DNA of 64,000 nt from positions 124,001-188,000 of the forward strand of contig NZ_QDDJ01000006.1 of NCBI RefSeq assembly GCF_003121625.1, written 5' to 3'. Below, piece after piece: positions 42,577 through 51,521 of this stretch. The notes under the pieces are model-generated. The model did not search any database and was not told the DNA's origin. It was given only the letters and a program-made list of their open reading frames with translations. Position 1 is the first letter of the stretch; each line of letters starts with the position of its first letter. The translations under genes and the position numbers were made by a program. The DNA is from Ornithinimicrobium cavernae (GTDB lineage Bacteria > Actinomycetota > Actinomycetes > Actinomycetales > Dermatophilaceae).

Positions 42577-43997
42577 CGAGTCGCCTGTCAGACCGGCAGT
42601 GTGCGGCCGGTGCGGCGGAGGTCCCGTTCGAGGCGATGGGCGTGGCTCCTCCGGCACGGCCGAACATCCTCTTCGTGCTCGCCGATGACCTGGGCTGGGG
42701 CGACCTCGGGTGTTACGGCTCCCTCCAGAACGACACCCCGCACCTGGACCAGCTGGCGGCAGACGGCCTCCGTCTCACAGATGCCTACGCAGCGTCGCCG
42801 ACCTGCTCGCCGACGCGGGTAGCGCTCTACACGGGGCGCTACCCGGGGCGTCTTGCTGTGGGTCTCGAGGAACCACTGCTCACGCGGGACGAACACCACG
42901 GGATCCCGCCAGGTCACCCCACGCTTCCGTCGCTGCTGCGGGACTCCGGCTACCGGACGGCGATGGTGGGCAAGTGGCACTGCGGCTGGCTTCCCTGGTT
43001 CAGCCCGCTGCGCATCGGCTTCGATGAGTTCTTCGGGAACATCGACGGTGTCGCGGACTACTACAGCCACATCGACAGCACCGGCACCCCCGACCTCTAC
43101 GAGGGCGAGGAGCCCGTCGTGCGCGACGGCTACTACACCGAGCTGCTCACCGAGCGGGCGGTGAGATTCATCGAGGACCGAGCCGGTGAGGATCCCTTCT
43201 ATCTGCAGCTGAACTACACGGCCCCGCACTTCCCGTGGGAGGCACCGGGGGACCGCGAGCTGAGCGACCAGGTCACGCAGGCAGTGCAGGAGAAGGGCCC
43301 CCGCGGGATGTTTCATTTCGACGGTGGCTCTCTGGACACCTACCGCCGCATGATCGCCTCGCTCGACGACGGCGTCGGCCAGGTGCTCGAGGCGCTCGAG
43401 CGCACCGGTGCCCGCGACAACACGATCGTGATCTTCGCCTCGGACAACGGCGGGGAACGGTGGGCCTTCCTGTGGCCGTTTGTCGGCTCGAAGGGCCATC
43501 TCGAGGAAGGCGGCATCCGGGTGCCGTTCATCGTGCGCTGGCCGTCCGTGCTGCGAGCCGGAACCGTCACGAACGAGCCGGTGATCACGATGGACTGGAC
43601 TGCCACCCTGCTCGACGCCGCGGGGTGCACGCCTGATCCGGACTACCCGCTTGACGGCCAGTCATTGCTGCCGTGGCTCGTTGGGGGAGTGCCACTCGGG
43701 GAGCGGTCGCTGAGGTGGCGCACGCGCAGCCAGGGCGCCGTTCGACGTGGCCGGTTCAAGATGGTGCACGACCGCCGCGCCAAGCCGCTGTGGCACATGG
43801 ATGACGACGTGCCAGCGTCGCGGACGAAGCTCTATGACCTCGGTGTCGACGGGCGCGAGATGGCCGACGTGTCGGCCCACCATCCGCAGGTGTGCGCCGA
43901 CCTGCTGCGGGAGTTCACCGCCATGGACGAGGAGCTCCTGCCCTATGAGCAGAGCGAGCCGCTCGAGGGAGTGGCGGGCATCGGGCTGCGCGACTAG
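42573..43997 (+). CDS. Arylsulfatase-type sulfatase
   Basis: 474 residues. RPNILFVLADDLGWGDLGCYG (29-49) with the metal-binding Asp pair, and the formylglycine motif Cys78-Ser-Pro-Thr-Arg82, put it in the arylsulfatase A group. GKWHCGW (about 132), FASDNGG (about 290) and the lysine in SKGHLEEGGIRVPFIVRWP are as expected. No signal peptide: cytosolic, acting after import by the transporter it is coupled with (4-base overlap). It needs a formylglycine-generating enzyme, available from the gene at 37064. Confidence 0.9.
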   Translation: MTSRLSDRQCAAGAAEVPFEAMGVAPPARPNILFVLADDLGWGDLGCYGSLQNDTPHLDQLAADGLRLTDAYAASPTCSPTRVALYTGRYPGRLAVGLEEPLLTRDEHHGIPPGHPTLPSLLRDSGYRTAMVGKWHCGWLPWFSPLRIGFDEFFGNIDGVADYYSHIDSTGTPDLYEGEEPVVRDGYYTELLTERAVRFIEDRAGEDPFYLQLNYTAPHFPWEAPGDRELSDQVTQAVQEKGPRGMFHFDGGSLDTYRRMIASLDDGVGQVLEALERTGARDNTIVIFASDNGGERWAFLWPFVGSKGHLEEGGIRVPFIVRWPSVLRAGTVTNEPVITMDWTATLLDAAGCTPDPDYPLDGQSLLPWLVGGVPLGERSLRWRTRSQGAVRRGRFKMVHDRRAKPLWHMDDDVPASRTKLYDLGVDGREMADVSAHHPQVCADLLREFTAMDEELLPYEQSEPLEGVAGIGLRD

Positions 43998-43999
43998 GT

Positions 44000-44156
44000 G
44001 AACTGCCCGGACAGGTTGGTCGAGTGAGTGTGACGACACGGTGTGAGATGACGTGAAGGGAGGACCCTCCCGCGGTTGAGTGGAACTGCTGAAGGTTCAC
44101 TCGACAGGAAGGTCCTCCCGATGTCCCACGCTAATGCAGCGCTGACTCCCCGCGTG
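44000..44156 (+). mobile_element. Truncated 5' end of an IS481-type insertion sequence
   Basis: At 44121 an ATG opens MSHANAALTPR, the highly typical first residues of IS481-family transposases, with GGAAGG before it; likeness stops at about 44153, where the response-regulator gene ends. Upstream, GGGAGGACC (44059-44067) pairs with GGTCCTCCC (44111-44119) and an inner GTTGAGTG/CACTCGAC stem adds to it, a hairpin that would cover the transposase ribosome site. The left end is uncertain; a TGT at 44029 may be near it. No other part of the element remains here. Confidence 0.7.
44121..44156 (+). pseudogene. First 11 codons of an IS481-family transposase
   Basis: Only the start MSHANAALTPR is left; the frame then runs into unrelated sequence at the 3' end of the opposite-strand response regulator. 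Clearly non-functional. Confidence 0.65.
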
Positions 44157-44157
44157 C

Positions 44158-44883
44158 TCAGTCGGTCTGCTCGGTCAGGCCGGCATCGTGGACGACGAGG
44201 GCGATCTGGGTGCGGTTGGCCGCGCCGAGCTTGACCAGCACGCGTGAGACATGCGCCTTGACGGTCGGGACGCCCATGTAGAGCCGCGCCGCGATCTGGG
44301 CGTTGGACCAGCCCTGCCCGATCGCGACGGCGACCTCGTGCTCGCGGTCGGTCAGCTGTTCCAGCAGCTGGAGCGCGCGCTCGCGTCTGGCCTCCCCGTT
44401 GCCGCCGGCGAGCCGCTGCACCCCGCCGGCCACCCGGGCGATGAGCTGCTGGGTCACGGAGGGGGACAGGCGCGGCTCGCCGTCCCGCACGACGGCGCGC
44501 ACCGCCTCGACGAGGTGCTCCGGCCGGGTGCTCTTGAGCAGGAAGCCGTGGGCGCCGATGCGCAGCGCCTCAAGGACCATGTCGTCAGTGTCGAAGGTGG
44601 TCAGCACGATCACCCGGGGCGGGTCCTCGCGAGCGAGCAGCTCGGCCGTGGCAGCCAACCCGTCCATGCGGGGCATCCGGATGTCCATGAGGACCACGTC
44701 CGGCTTGAGCTGCGCCACGAGGTCCACGCCGGCGCGCCCGTCGCCGGCCTCGCCCACCACCTCGAGGTCGGGCGCGCCCCCCAGGATCAGCCCGAGGCCG
44801 GTGCGCACGAGGGCGTCGTCGTCGACGAGCACGACCGAGATCGGCGCGTCGGCCCGGCTCGGGTCCGGGGATGCAGGGGTCAC
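44158..44883 (-). CDS. LuxR/NarL-family response regulator
   Basis: 241 residues from GTG 44881-44883, which overlaps the kinase stop by 4 bases. Receiver domain (about 16-130): VVLVDDDALVRTG with acidic Asp pair, phospho-Asp in DVVLMDIRMPRMDG, then TTFDTDD and LLKSTRPEHL. LuxR helix-turn-helix (about 178-235): LTDREHEVAVAIGQGWSNAQIAARLYMGVPTVKAHVSRVLVKL. Works with the upstream histidine kinase; it may control the divergent ABC exporter at 46218. Its 3' end abuts the IS481 remnant, so the last residues may have been altered. Confidence 0.9.
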   Translation of the reverse strand: MTPASPDPSRADAPISVVLVDDDALVRTGLGLILGGAPDLEVVGEAGDGRAGVDLVAQLKPDVVLMDIRMPRMDGLAATAELLAREDPPRVIVLTTFDTDDMVLEALRIGAHGFLLKSTRPEHLVEAVRAVVRDGEPRLSPSVTQQLIARVAGGVQRLAGGNGEARRERALQLLEQLTDREHEVAVAIGQGWSNAQIAARLYMGVPTVKAHVSRVLVKLGAANRTQIALVVHDAGLTEQTD

Positions 44884-46076
44884 GGGGTCCACGGTAGCCA
44901 GGCGCGCACGACGAAGCGTCCGGACCGGTCCGTGCCGTAGCTGAGCTGGCCGCCGCTGAGCACCGCGCGCTCCGCGAGCCCGAGCAGGCCCATGCCGGAC
45001 CCGCTCGCCCGGGCCGCGTCGGTGTGCGGCGACGTGCCGTACGGTCCGGGCTGGTTGACGACGGTGAGATCCAGGCCGACGCCGGCGCCACCGGAGAGCG
45101 AGACCGTGACCGGTTGTCCACCGGCGTGCTTGCGCGCGTTGGTCAGGCCCTCCTGCACGATCCGGTAGGCGTGGCGGCTGATCGCCTCGGGCACGGTCCC
45201 GGGGTCCACCCGCAGAGTCGTCACGACCGGGGTGCCTCCCGCCCGCACCTCCTCGAGCAGCTCGGTCAGCTGGGAGAGGTCCGGCTGCGGTCCGCGGGGC
45301 TGGGCGGGCTCGTCGCTCCCGCGCAGCACACCCAGCACGGTGCGCAGCTCCTGCACGGCCTGGTCGGCGTTGTCCCGGACGGTGCCGGCGATCTCGCGCA
45401 CCTGCTCGGGCGGCAGGTCCTCGCGGTAGCTCAGGACGCCCGCGTTCATCGCGATCAGGCTGATCCGGTGAGCCAGCACGTCGTGCATCTCCCGCGCGAT
45501 CCGGGCCCGCTCGGTCGCCCGCGCCTGCTCGACCCGCCGGCCCTGCTCGCGCTCGGCCGACTCGGCCCGCTCGCGCAGCGCCGCGATGTTGTCCCGCCGC
45601 ACCCCGATCGAGTAGCCGACGGCGATACAGGTCGCCAGGACCAGCGCCTGGATGATGAGGTTGGGGACCCACCACCACTCGCCCGTCGCGAACGCGGTCG
45701 GAGGGAAGAGCCAGTCCCAGGCGAACCCGGTCACCAGGAACACCGGCACGAGCAGCACGTGGTCCTGCCAGCGGCGACGGGTAGCCAGGGACACGATCGC
45801 CAGGGCCGAGGCCCCTGCGGCCGTGACCGCGACCGCGGAGATGAGGACCAGGGCGAAGGCCACCGGCAGCGGCCACCGTCTCCGCAGGAGCAGCAGGCCG
45901 ACGGAGGCCACCCCGATCACCGGATCGGCGCCGAAGAACCACCACCCCGGGACGTCACGTCCCTCGACCCCGATGCTGCCCCAGGCCCCGAGCCACAGCA
46001 GGAGACCGAGCACCGCGGCGAGCAGGAGACGCCAGGTCTCCCCCCAGCGGGTCGTCGGTGGTTGGCCTGGTCGCAC
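44880..46076 (-). CDS. NarL-type sensor histidine kinase
   Basis: 398 residues from GTG 46074-46076; a TATGGT hexamer sits about 7 bases before it, suggesting a leaderless start. Five or six N-terminal helices (about 15-165), a coiled coil, then the HisKA_3 dimerisation region ARIAREMHDVLAHRISLIAMNAG with the phospho-His, and a HATPase domain (RHAYRIVQEGLTNARKHAGGQ; GSGMGLLGLAERA). No large external domain, so the signal is probably sensed in the membrane. The frame is open further upstream, but that part is antisense to the exporter gene. Confidence 0.88.
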   Translation of the reverse strand: MRPGQPPTTRWGETWRLLLAAVLGLLLWLGAWGSIGVEGRDVPGWWFFGADPVIGVASVGLLLLRRRWPLPVAFALVLISAVAVTAAGASALAIVSLATRRRWQDHVLLVPVFLVTGFAWDWLFPPTAFATGEWWWVPNLIIQALVLATCIAVGYSIGVRRDNIAALRERAESAEREQGRRVEQARATERARIAREMHDVLAHRISLIAMNAGVLSYREDLPPEQVREIAGTVRDNADQAVQELRTVLGVLRGSDEPAQPRGPQPDLSQLTELLEEVRAGGTPVVTTLRVDPGTVPEAISRHAYRIVQEGLTNARKHAGGQPVTVSLSGGAGVGLDLTVVNQPGPYGTSPHTDAARASGSGMGLLGLAERAVLSGGQLSYGTDRSGRFVVRAWLPWTP

Positions 46077-46217
46077 ACCCCGACCATAGGTCGTCCGAGC
46101 CGGGCCCAGCAGCAGCCGAAGGTCTGCGACCCGGCGACAGACGGCATACCAAGGTATGACGCAGGTCCAGTCTGTGGACGGATGTGCCGGAGGCCTGTGG
46201 TCCCGCAGGCTAGAGGC

Positions 46218-47117
46218 ATGATTCAGGTACAGAACCTTGTGAAGACGTACGGGGACTTCACTGCCGTGGACGACGTGTCGTTCACCGCCGAGGCTGGACG
46301 GGTGACCGGGTTCCTCGGTCCCAACGGGGCGGGCAAGTCCACCACCATGCGGGTGATGACCGGGCTCACCCCGGCCACCTCGGGCACCGCGACGGTGCTC
46401 GACACGCCCTACGAACAGCTCACCAACCCCGGGCGGCACGTGGGGGTGCTGCTCGACGCCTCGGCCCAGCACGCCGGCCGCACCGGCCGTGAGGTGCTCA
46501 GCCTCGGCGCGCTGACCCTCGGCATCGACCGGCGCCGGGTCGACCAGATGCTCGAGGTCGTCGGTCTGACCCCCAAGGAGGCGGGGCGGCGCGTCCGGAA
46601 CTACTCCCTGGGGATGCGGCAGCGCCTCGGCCTGGCCAACGCGCTGCTCGGCGACCCGAAGGTGCTGATCCTCGACGAGCCCGCCAACGGCCTGGACCCT
46701 GCGGGCATCCGCTGGATGCGGGACCTGCTGGGCACCTTCGCCGCCGAGGGCGGCACCGTGCTGCTCTCCTCCCACCTGCTCCACGAGATCGAGCGGATCG
46801 CCGACGACATCGTCGTCATCGGGCGGGGACGCATCGTGGCCTCCGGCACCAAGGAGGAGCTGTTGCGCCCCTCCGGGTGCCTGGTGCGCAGCATGGACGA
46901 CGCCGCCCTGCAGGCGGCCCTGCAGGAGGCCGGGATGGACGTCACCGTCCTGCCCAGCGGCGCCCTGCAGGTCGAGGCGGAGACCGCCGCGGTCGGTCAG
47001 GTCGCGGCAGGCCGGGGCCTCGCGCTCATCGAGCTGCGCGGGGCGGACAGCCAGGGCCTGGAGGAGATGTTCCTCACCCTCACCTCTGACGACGCACGAC
47101 AGGAGACGGCAGCATGA
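46218..47117 (+). CDS. ABC exporter ATP-binding protein
   Basis: 299 residues from ATG 46218. Walker A GPNGAGKST (about 36-44), signature NYSLGMRQRLGLANALL, Walker B VLILDEPANGLDPAG, H-loop LLSSHLLHEIE, and a C-terminal ~75-residue DUF4162-like tail. Drug- or peptide-export type (CcmA-like). A -10-like CAGGCT lies 6 bases before the start. Divergent from the two-component genes and overlapping its permease by 4 bases. Confidence 0.88.
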   Translation: MIQVQNLVKTYGDFTAVDDVSFTAEAGRVTGFLGPNGAGKSTTMRVMTGLTPATSGTATVLDTPYEQLTNPGRHVGVLLDASAQHAGRTGREVLSLGALTLGIDRRRVDQMLEVVGLTPKEAGRRVRNYSLGMRQRLGLANALLGDPKVLILDEPANGLDPAGIRWMRDLLGTFAAEGGTVLLSSHLLHEIERIADDIVVIGRGRIVASGTKEELLRPSGCLVRSMDDAALQAALQEAGMDVTVLPSGALQVEAETAAVGQVAAGRGLALIELRGADSQGLEEMFLTLTSDDARQETAA

Positions 47118-47932
47118 GCACGACGACAGTGCAGACCGAGGCGCCCAGGGTGGCGCCGGCCCGCGGCGGGTTCCACCTGCCGACCATCGACACCCCCATC
47201 ACGGCGGTCTCCTTCAGCCGGCTGGTCGGGGTCGAGGCCCGCAAGCAGGTCGACACCCTGGCCGGGCGCTGGTTCCTGATCTTCCTGGGCGTGGTGATCG
47301 TCATCGCGATGACGATCATGCTCTTCGTCGACGGCGGTGACCACAACTACGGGTCCTACCTCGCGGCGGCGGCCGTGCCCCTCGGTATCGGTCTGCCAGT
47401 GCTCGGCATCCTCTCCGCCACCCAGGAGTGGAGCCAGCGCACCGCGATGACGACCTTCGCTCTCGAGCCGCGCCGCGGCCGGGTGATCTGGGCGAAGGTC
47501 GTCAGCACTGTGCTGATCGGCCTGGGTGCGGTCGCGCTGACCCTCGTCCTCGGCGCGGTCGGCCGGCTGCTCGGTGACCTGCGCGGGGCGGAGACCCCCT
47601 GGGGCTTCGACGGGTGGTCCATCGCCGGCATGACGCTGATGATGCTGCTGTACGTGCTGCAGGGCCTGGCCTTCGGCCTGGCGCTGCTCAACACGCCGGC
47701 GGCGATCGTGGCCTACTTCGCCCTCCCGACCCTGATGCCGCTGATGAACCTGGTCAGCTGGCTACGGACGCCCTACGAGTGGATCGACCTGACCATGACG
47801 ACCGCGCCCCTCCCGTCCGGGGCGGCAATGACTGGCGAGCAGTGGGCACAGCTCGCCGTATCGGTGGCACTGTGGGTTGGAGTCCCACTCGCCATCGGGG
47901 TGTGGCGCGTGCTGCGCCGCGAGGTCAAGTGA
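47114..47932 (+). CDS. ABC exporter permease (ABC-2 type)
   Basis: 272 residues overlapping the ATPase by 4 bases. A ~60-residue N-terminal segment precedes six helices (about 57-77, 85-103, 132-155, 175-200, 205-222 and 240-262). Together with the ATPase it forms an exporter, possibly of an antimicrobial or lipid; the substrate is unknown. A very strong hairpin terminator follows at 48002. Confidence 0.83.
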   Translation: MSTTTVQTEAPRVAPARGGFHLPTIDTPITAVSFSRLVGVEARKQVDTLAGRWFLIFLGVVIVIAMTIMLFVDGGDHNYGSYLAAAAVPLGIGLPVLGILSATQEWSQRTAMTTFALEPRRGRVIWAKVVSTVLIGLGAVALTLVLGAVGRLLGDLRGAETPWGFDGWSIAGMTLMMLLYVLQGLAFGLALLNTPAAIVAYFALPTLMPLMNLVSWLRTPYEWIDLTMTTAPLPSGAAMTGEQWAQLAVSVALWVGVPLAIGVWRVLRREVK

Positions 47933-48001
47933 CCTGCGCGTAGCCGCCGAGGGGTCACGGTGACCTGACGGTAGATGCCACCCCCACTTCGGGGAAAAGG
48001 G

Positions 48002-48035
48002 CGTCGGCGGGGCCTGGGGGCAGGCCCCGCCGACG
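48002..48035 (+). terminator. Strong hairpin terminator after the ABC exporter
   Basis: CGTCGGCGGGGCCTG (48002-48016) pairs perfectly over 15 bases with 48021-48035 across a GGGG loop. No T-run follows. It closes the exporter operon in the 263-base gap before the dipeptide-importer genes. Confidence 0.75.
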
Positions 48036-48195
48036 TCTGCCCGCGCGCAGCGATCCGCGACCTGGGATAACGAGACGGTATCGGTTGCGTTTCTAGGTGG
48101 TCAGTTGTGCTCGGGATGGTGCAGAGTTGGTCGGGATCACCGGCTGATCCGTGGCCCCGAAGCCAGGGCACGGGCCCTCCAGGAAGGCACGAACA

Positions 48196-49740
48196 ATGAA
48201 GTCACGCACCCGGGTGCTGGCGGCCACCCTCTCGGCCACCTTCCTGCTGACCGCGTGCAACGCGGGCTCCTCCACCGATGATCCGACCGACGCGGGCGGC
48301 GTCACCGACGGGGGCTCCGGCACCGCCGCCCCGGGTGGCGAGGACATGGTCCGGATCGGCCTGGTGGCCGAGCCCGCGAGCCTGGACTTCACCACCACGG
48401 ACGGTGCCGCGATCCCGCAGGCGCTCCTCTACAACGTCTACGAGACGCTGGTGAAGGTCGACCAGAGCGGTGAGGTCGTGCCGGCGCTCGCCTCCGAGTG
48501 GACGGTCAGCGAGGACGGCCTGACCTACACCTTCACCCTCGAGGAGGGTGTCACCTTCAGCAACGGCGAGACCTTCACCGCGGAGGACGTGGTGAGCTCC
48601 TTCCAGGCGGTCCAGAACGACTGGACGGTCAGCCTGAAGAGCCAGTTCGACATCATCGAGAAGGTCGAGGCGCCCAGCGACACCGAGGTCGTCGTCACGC
48701 TGGCCCACCCGAGCAACACCTTCCTCTACAGCCTGACCACCAGGGTCGGCGCGATCTTCGACTCCAACAGCGTGGAGGAGCTCGCCACCCGCCCCATCGG
48801 CACGGGCCCCTACACCTTCGGCGAGTGGAACCGCGGCGCGTCGATCTCGCTCCAGCGCAACTCGGACTACTGGGGCGAGGAGCCCTACTTCGACCAGGTG
48901 GTGCTGGCCTACTTCGATGACGCCACCGCACTGAACAACGCGATGCTCACCGACGGTGTCGACGTCGTGGGCACAGTCCAGGCCCCCGAGGCGCTGTCGG
49001 AGTTCGAGAGCGGCGACTACGAGATCATCGAGGGCACGACCAACGGCGAGGTGGTGCTCAGCTTCAACAACAGCACCGCCCCGTTCAACGACCTGCGGGT
49101 CCGCCAGGCGGCCCGCCACGCGATCAACCACCAGGCCCTGCTGGACACCTGCTGGGACGGGCGCGGCGAGCTGATCGGCAGCATGGTCCCGCCGACCGAC
49201 CCCTGGTTCGAGGACCGCACCGGCGACTACCCCTACGACGTCGAGGCCGCCAAGGACCTGCTGGCCGAGGCCGGTGCCGAGGGCGTCGAGGTCCGGCTGC
49301 GGATCCCCACGCTGCCCTACGCCCAGAGCTGCGGGCCGGTCGTCGAGAGCATGCTCGAGGAGGCCGGCTTCGCGGTCACCATCGACGACCTCGAGTTCCC
49401 CGCGGCCTGGGTCGAGGACGTCTTCACCAACGCGGACTACGAGATGTCGATCGTCGCGCACGTGGAGCCCCGCGACCTGGGGAACGTCTTCGGCAACCCG
49501 GACTACTACATCCGCTACGGCACCCCGGAGCTGCGCGCCCTCCTGGAGGAGGCCGACGCCGGCACTGAGGAGCAGCAGATCGCGAAGATGAAGGAAGCGG
49601 CCGCGCTCGTCTCCCAGGACGCCGCGTCCGACTTCCTCTTCCTCCTGCCCAACCTGATCGTCGCGGACCCCGGCATCACCGGTCTGCCGCAGAACGCGAT
49701 CACCGAGTCCTTCGACCTCTCGCAGCTCGCCCGCGAGTGA
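48196..49740 (+). CDS. Dipeptide/oligopeptide-type ABC substrate-binding lipoprotein
   Basis: 514 residues from ATG 48196 with AGGAAGG 8 bases before it. Signal peptide with lipobox FLLTAC (Cys near residue 20), a short Gly/Thr linker, then a family 5 binding domain: YNVYETLVKVDQSGEVVPALASEWTVSEDGLTYTFTLEEGVTFSNGE, RPIGTGPYTFGEW, and DLRVRQAARHAINHQALLD. First gene of a six-gene unit (to 54864) whose last member is an M20 peptidase, so the cargo is probably a peptide or N-acyl amino acid. Confidence 0.9.
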   Translation: MKSRTRVLAATLSATFLLTACNAGSSTDDPTDAGGVTDGGSGTAAPGGEDMVRIGLVAEPASLDFTTTDGAAIPQALLYNVYETLVKVDQSGEVVPALASEWTVSEDGLTYTFTLEEGVTFSNGETFTAEDVVSSFQAVQNDWTVSLKSQFDIIEKVEAPSDTEVVVTLAHPSNTFLYSLTTRVGAIFDSNSVEELATRPIGTGPYTFGEWNRGASISLQRNSDYWGEEPYFDQVVLAYFDDATALNNAMLTDGVDVVGTVQAPEALSEFESGDYEIIEGTTNGEVVLSFNNSTAPFNDLRVRQAARHAINHQALLDTCWDGRGELIGSMVPPTDPWFEDRTGDYPYDVEAAKDLLAEAGAEGVEVRLRIPTLPYAQSCGPVVESMLEEAGFAVTIDDLEFPAAWVEDVFTNADYEMSIVAHVEPRDLGNVFGNPDYYIRYGTPELRALLEEADAGTEEQQIAKMKEAAALVSQDAASDFLFLLPNLIVADPGITGLPQNAITESFDLSQLARE

Positions 49741-49755
49741 GCCGAGCCTGACCCC

Positions 49756-50706
49756 GTGCTGCTCCGACTGGCACGACGTTTTCTGGTGCTCCTGGTCAGC
49801 CTCGCGGTGGCCTCGGTGCTGGTGTTCGCGTTCATGCAGGTGCTGCCGGGTGACCCGGCGCGGGTTGCCCTGGGCATGAACTCCTCGGACGAGGCGGTGG
49901 CGCAGCTGCGTGAGCAGTTCGGCCTGGACCGTCCGTTGCTGGTGCAGTATGCCGACTGGCTGGGTGGCGTCGTGACGCTCGACCTGGGCGTGGAGTGGGT
50001 GAGCAAGGCCCCGATCGCCCCGCAGCTGGTCGACCGGCTGGCGGTGACGGGGTGGCTGGTGATCACCGCGATGGTGCTGGCGCTGGTGATCGCGCTGCCG
50101 GTCGGCACGTGGATGGCGGTGCGCCACCGGCACGCCGACGGGGTGCTCCTCTCGGCGATCTCGCAGGTCGGCGTCGCCGTGCCGGCCTTCCTGGCCGGCA
50201 TCATCCTGATCACCTACTTCGCCAAGCGCTGGCAGTGGTTCCCCTCCGGCGGGTGGGTGCCACCGGCCGAGGACCCTGTCCAGTTCCTCCTCAGGCTGGC
50301 GCTGCCGGCGATCTCACTCGCACTGGTGCAGGCGTCGATGCTGGCCCGATACGTCCGCAGTGCCGTGCTCGAGGTGCTGCGCGAGGACTACCTGCGCACC
50401 GCGCGCGCCAAGGGGCTGCGCCCCATGCAGGCCCTGACCAGGCACGGGCTGCGCAACGCCGCCGTCCCGATCGTCACCGTGCTGGGCCTGCAGCTGGCGA
50501 CCCTGCTGATCGGCGCCGTCGTCGTGGAGCGGGTCTTCGTGATCCCCGGCCTGGGCAGCTTCCTGCTCGACTCGGTCGCGGCGCGCGAGCTGATCACGGT
50601 GCAGACGATCGTGATGGTCCTGGTCGCGGCCGTGCTCATCATCAACTTCCTGGTCGACACGGTCTATCTGCTGATCGACCCGCGCCTGCGGGTGGGCCAC
50701 CGGTGA
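49756..50706 (+). CDS. Dipeptide-type ABC transporter permease (DppB-like)
   Basis: 316 residues from GTG. Six helices with the N-terminal LVFAFMQVLPGDPARVALG motif typical for DppB/OppB, the long first loop, and the EAA loop DYLRTARAKGLRPMQALTRHGLRNA (about 212-236). Overlaps the next permease by 4 bases. Confidence 0.9.
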   Translation: MLLRLARRFLVLLVSLAVASVLVFAFMQVLPGDPARVALGMNSSDEAVAQLREQFGLDRPLLVQYADWLGGVVTLDLGVEWVSKAPIAPQLVDRLAVTGWLVITAMVLALVIALPVGTWMAVRHRHADGVLLSAISQVGVAVPAFLAGIILITYFAKRWQWFPSGGWVPPAEDPVQFLLRLALPAISLALVQASMLARYVRSAVLEVLREDYLRTARAKGLRPMQALTRHGLRNAAVPIVTVLGLQLATLLIGAVVVERVFVIPGLGSFLLDSVAARELITVQTIVMVLVAAVLIINFLVDTVYLLIDPRLRVGHR

Positions 50707-51521
50707 GCGGCCGCCGGCTCAACGCGCCCCTGCTCATCGGCGGGGCGCTGGTCCTGCTGGTGGTCGCGATGGCGCTGGTCTCCTACGTCTGGACGCCGTA
50801 CGAGTTCAAGTTCCTGCCCGTCCCGAAGGAGCAGACCCCCAACGCCGAGCACTGGCTGGGCACGGACCGCTCGGCCCGGGATGTGCTCACCCAGATCCTG
50901 CTGGGGGCGCGGACCACCCTGTTCGTGGGGGTCGTCGCGGTCGGCGTCGCCGCCGTCATCGGGGTGCCGATCGGCATCCTCGCTGCCATGTCGCCGGGCG
51001 GCTTCGGGCAGTTCATCATGCGCGGCAACGACATCCTGCTCGCCTTCCCGGCGCTCCTGCTGGCGATCATGTTCTCCGCGCTCTACGGGGGCGGCACGCT
51101 GATCGCCATGATCGCGATCGGGATCGCCACGATCCCGGCGTTCGCCCGGATCGTCCGGTCCGGGGCGCTGCAGGTGATCAACACCGAGTACGTCGCGGCG
51201 TCCCGGGTCGCCGGCCACGGTCCGCTGGCGATCGCCCGCAAGCACGTGCTCCCCAACGTGATCGGCCTGGTGATCGTGCAGGCGTCGGTGTCCTTCGCGA
51301 TCGCGATCCTCGCCGAGGCGGCCCTGTCCTACCTGGGCCTGGGGACGCCGACCGGTCAGCCGTCGTGGGGCCGGATGCTCCTGGAGTCGCAGAACGTGCT
51401 GCACCGTTCCCCGCACCTGGCGATCATCCCCGGCGCCGCGATCGCCCTGGCCGTGCTGGGCTTCAACCTCTTCGGTGACGGCCTGCGCGACTACCTCGAC
51501 CCGAAGCTGGAGGGCCGATGA
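50703..51521 (+). CDS. Dipeptide-type ABC transporter permease (DppC-like)
   Basis: 272 residues from GTG 50703 (4-base overlap). HWLGTDRSARDVLTQILLGARTTLFVG (about 46-72) and the EAA loop EYVAASRVAGHGPLAIARKHVLPN are DppC signatures; ends LFGDGLRDYLDPKLEGR. Pairs with the DppB-like subunit. Confidence 0.9.
   Translation: MSGRRLNAPLLIGGALVLLVVAMALVSYVWTPYEFKFLPVPKEQTPNAEHWLGTDRSARDVLTQILLGARTTLFVGVVAVGVAAVIGVPIGILAAMSPGGFGQFIMRGNDILLAFPALLLAIMFSALYGGGTLIAMIAIGIATIPAFARIVRSGALQVINTEYVAASRVAGHGPLAIARKHVLPNVIGLVIVQASVSFAIAILAEAALSYLGLGTPTGQPSWGRMLLESQNVLHRSPHLAIIPGAAIALAVLGFNLFGDGLRDYLDPKLEGR

Noticed and set aside
45024-46217. Apparent 400-residue N-terminal extension of the ABC exporter ATPase
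   Set aside because: It is the antisense of the histidine kinase; the ATPase begins naturally at ATG 46218.
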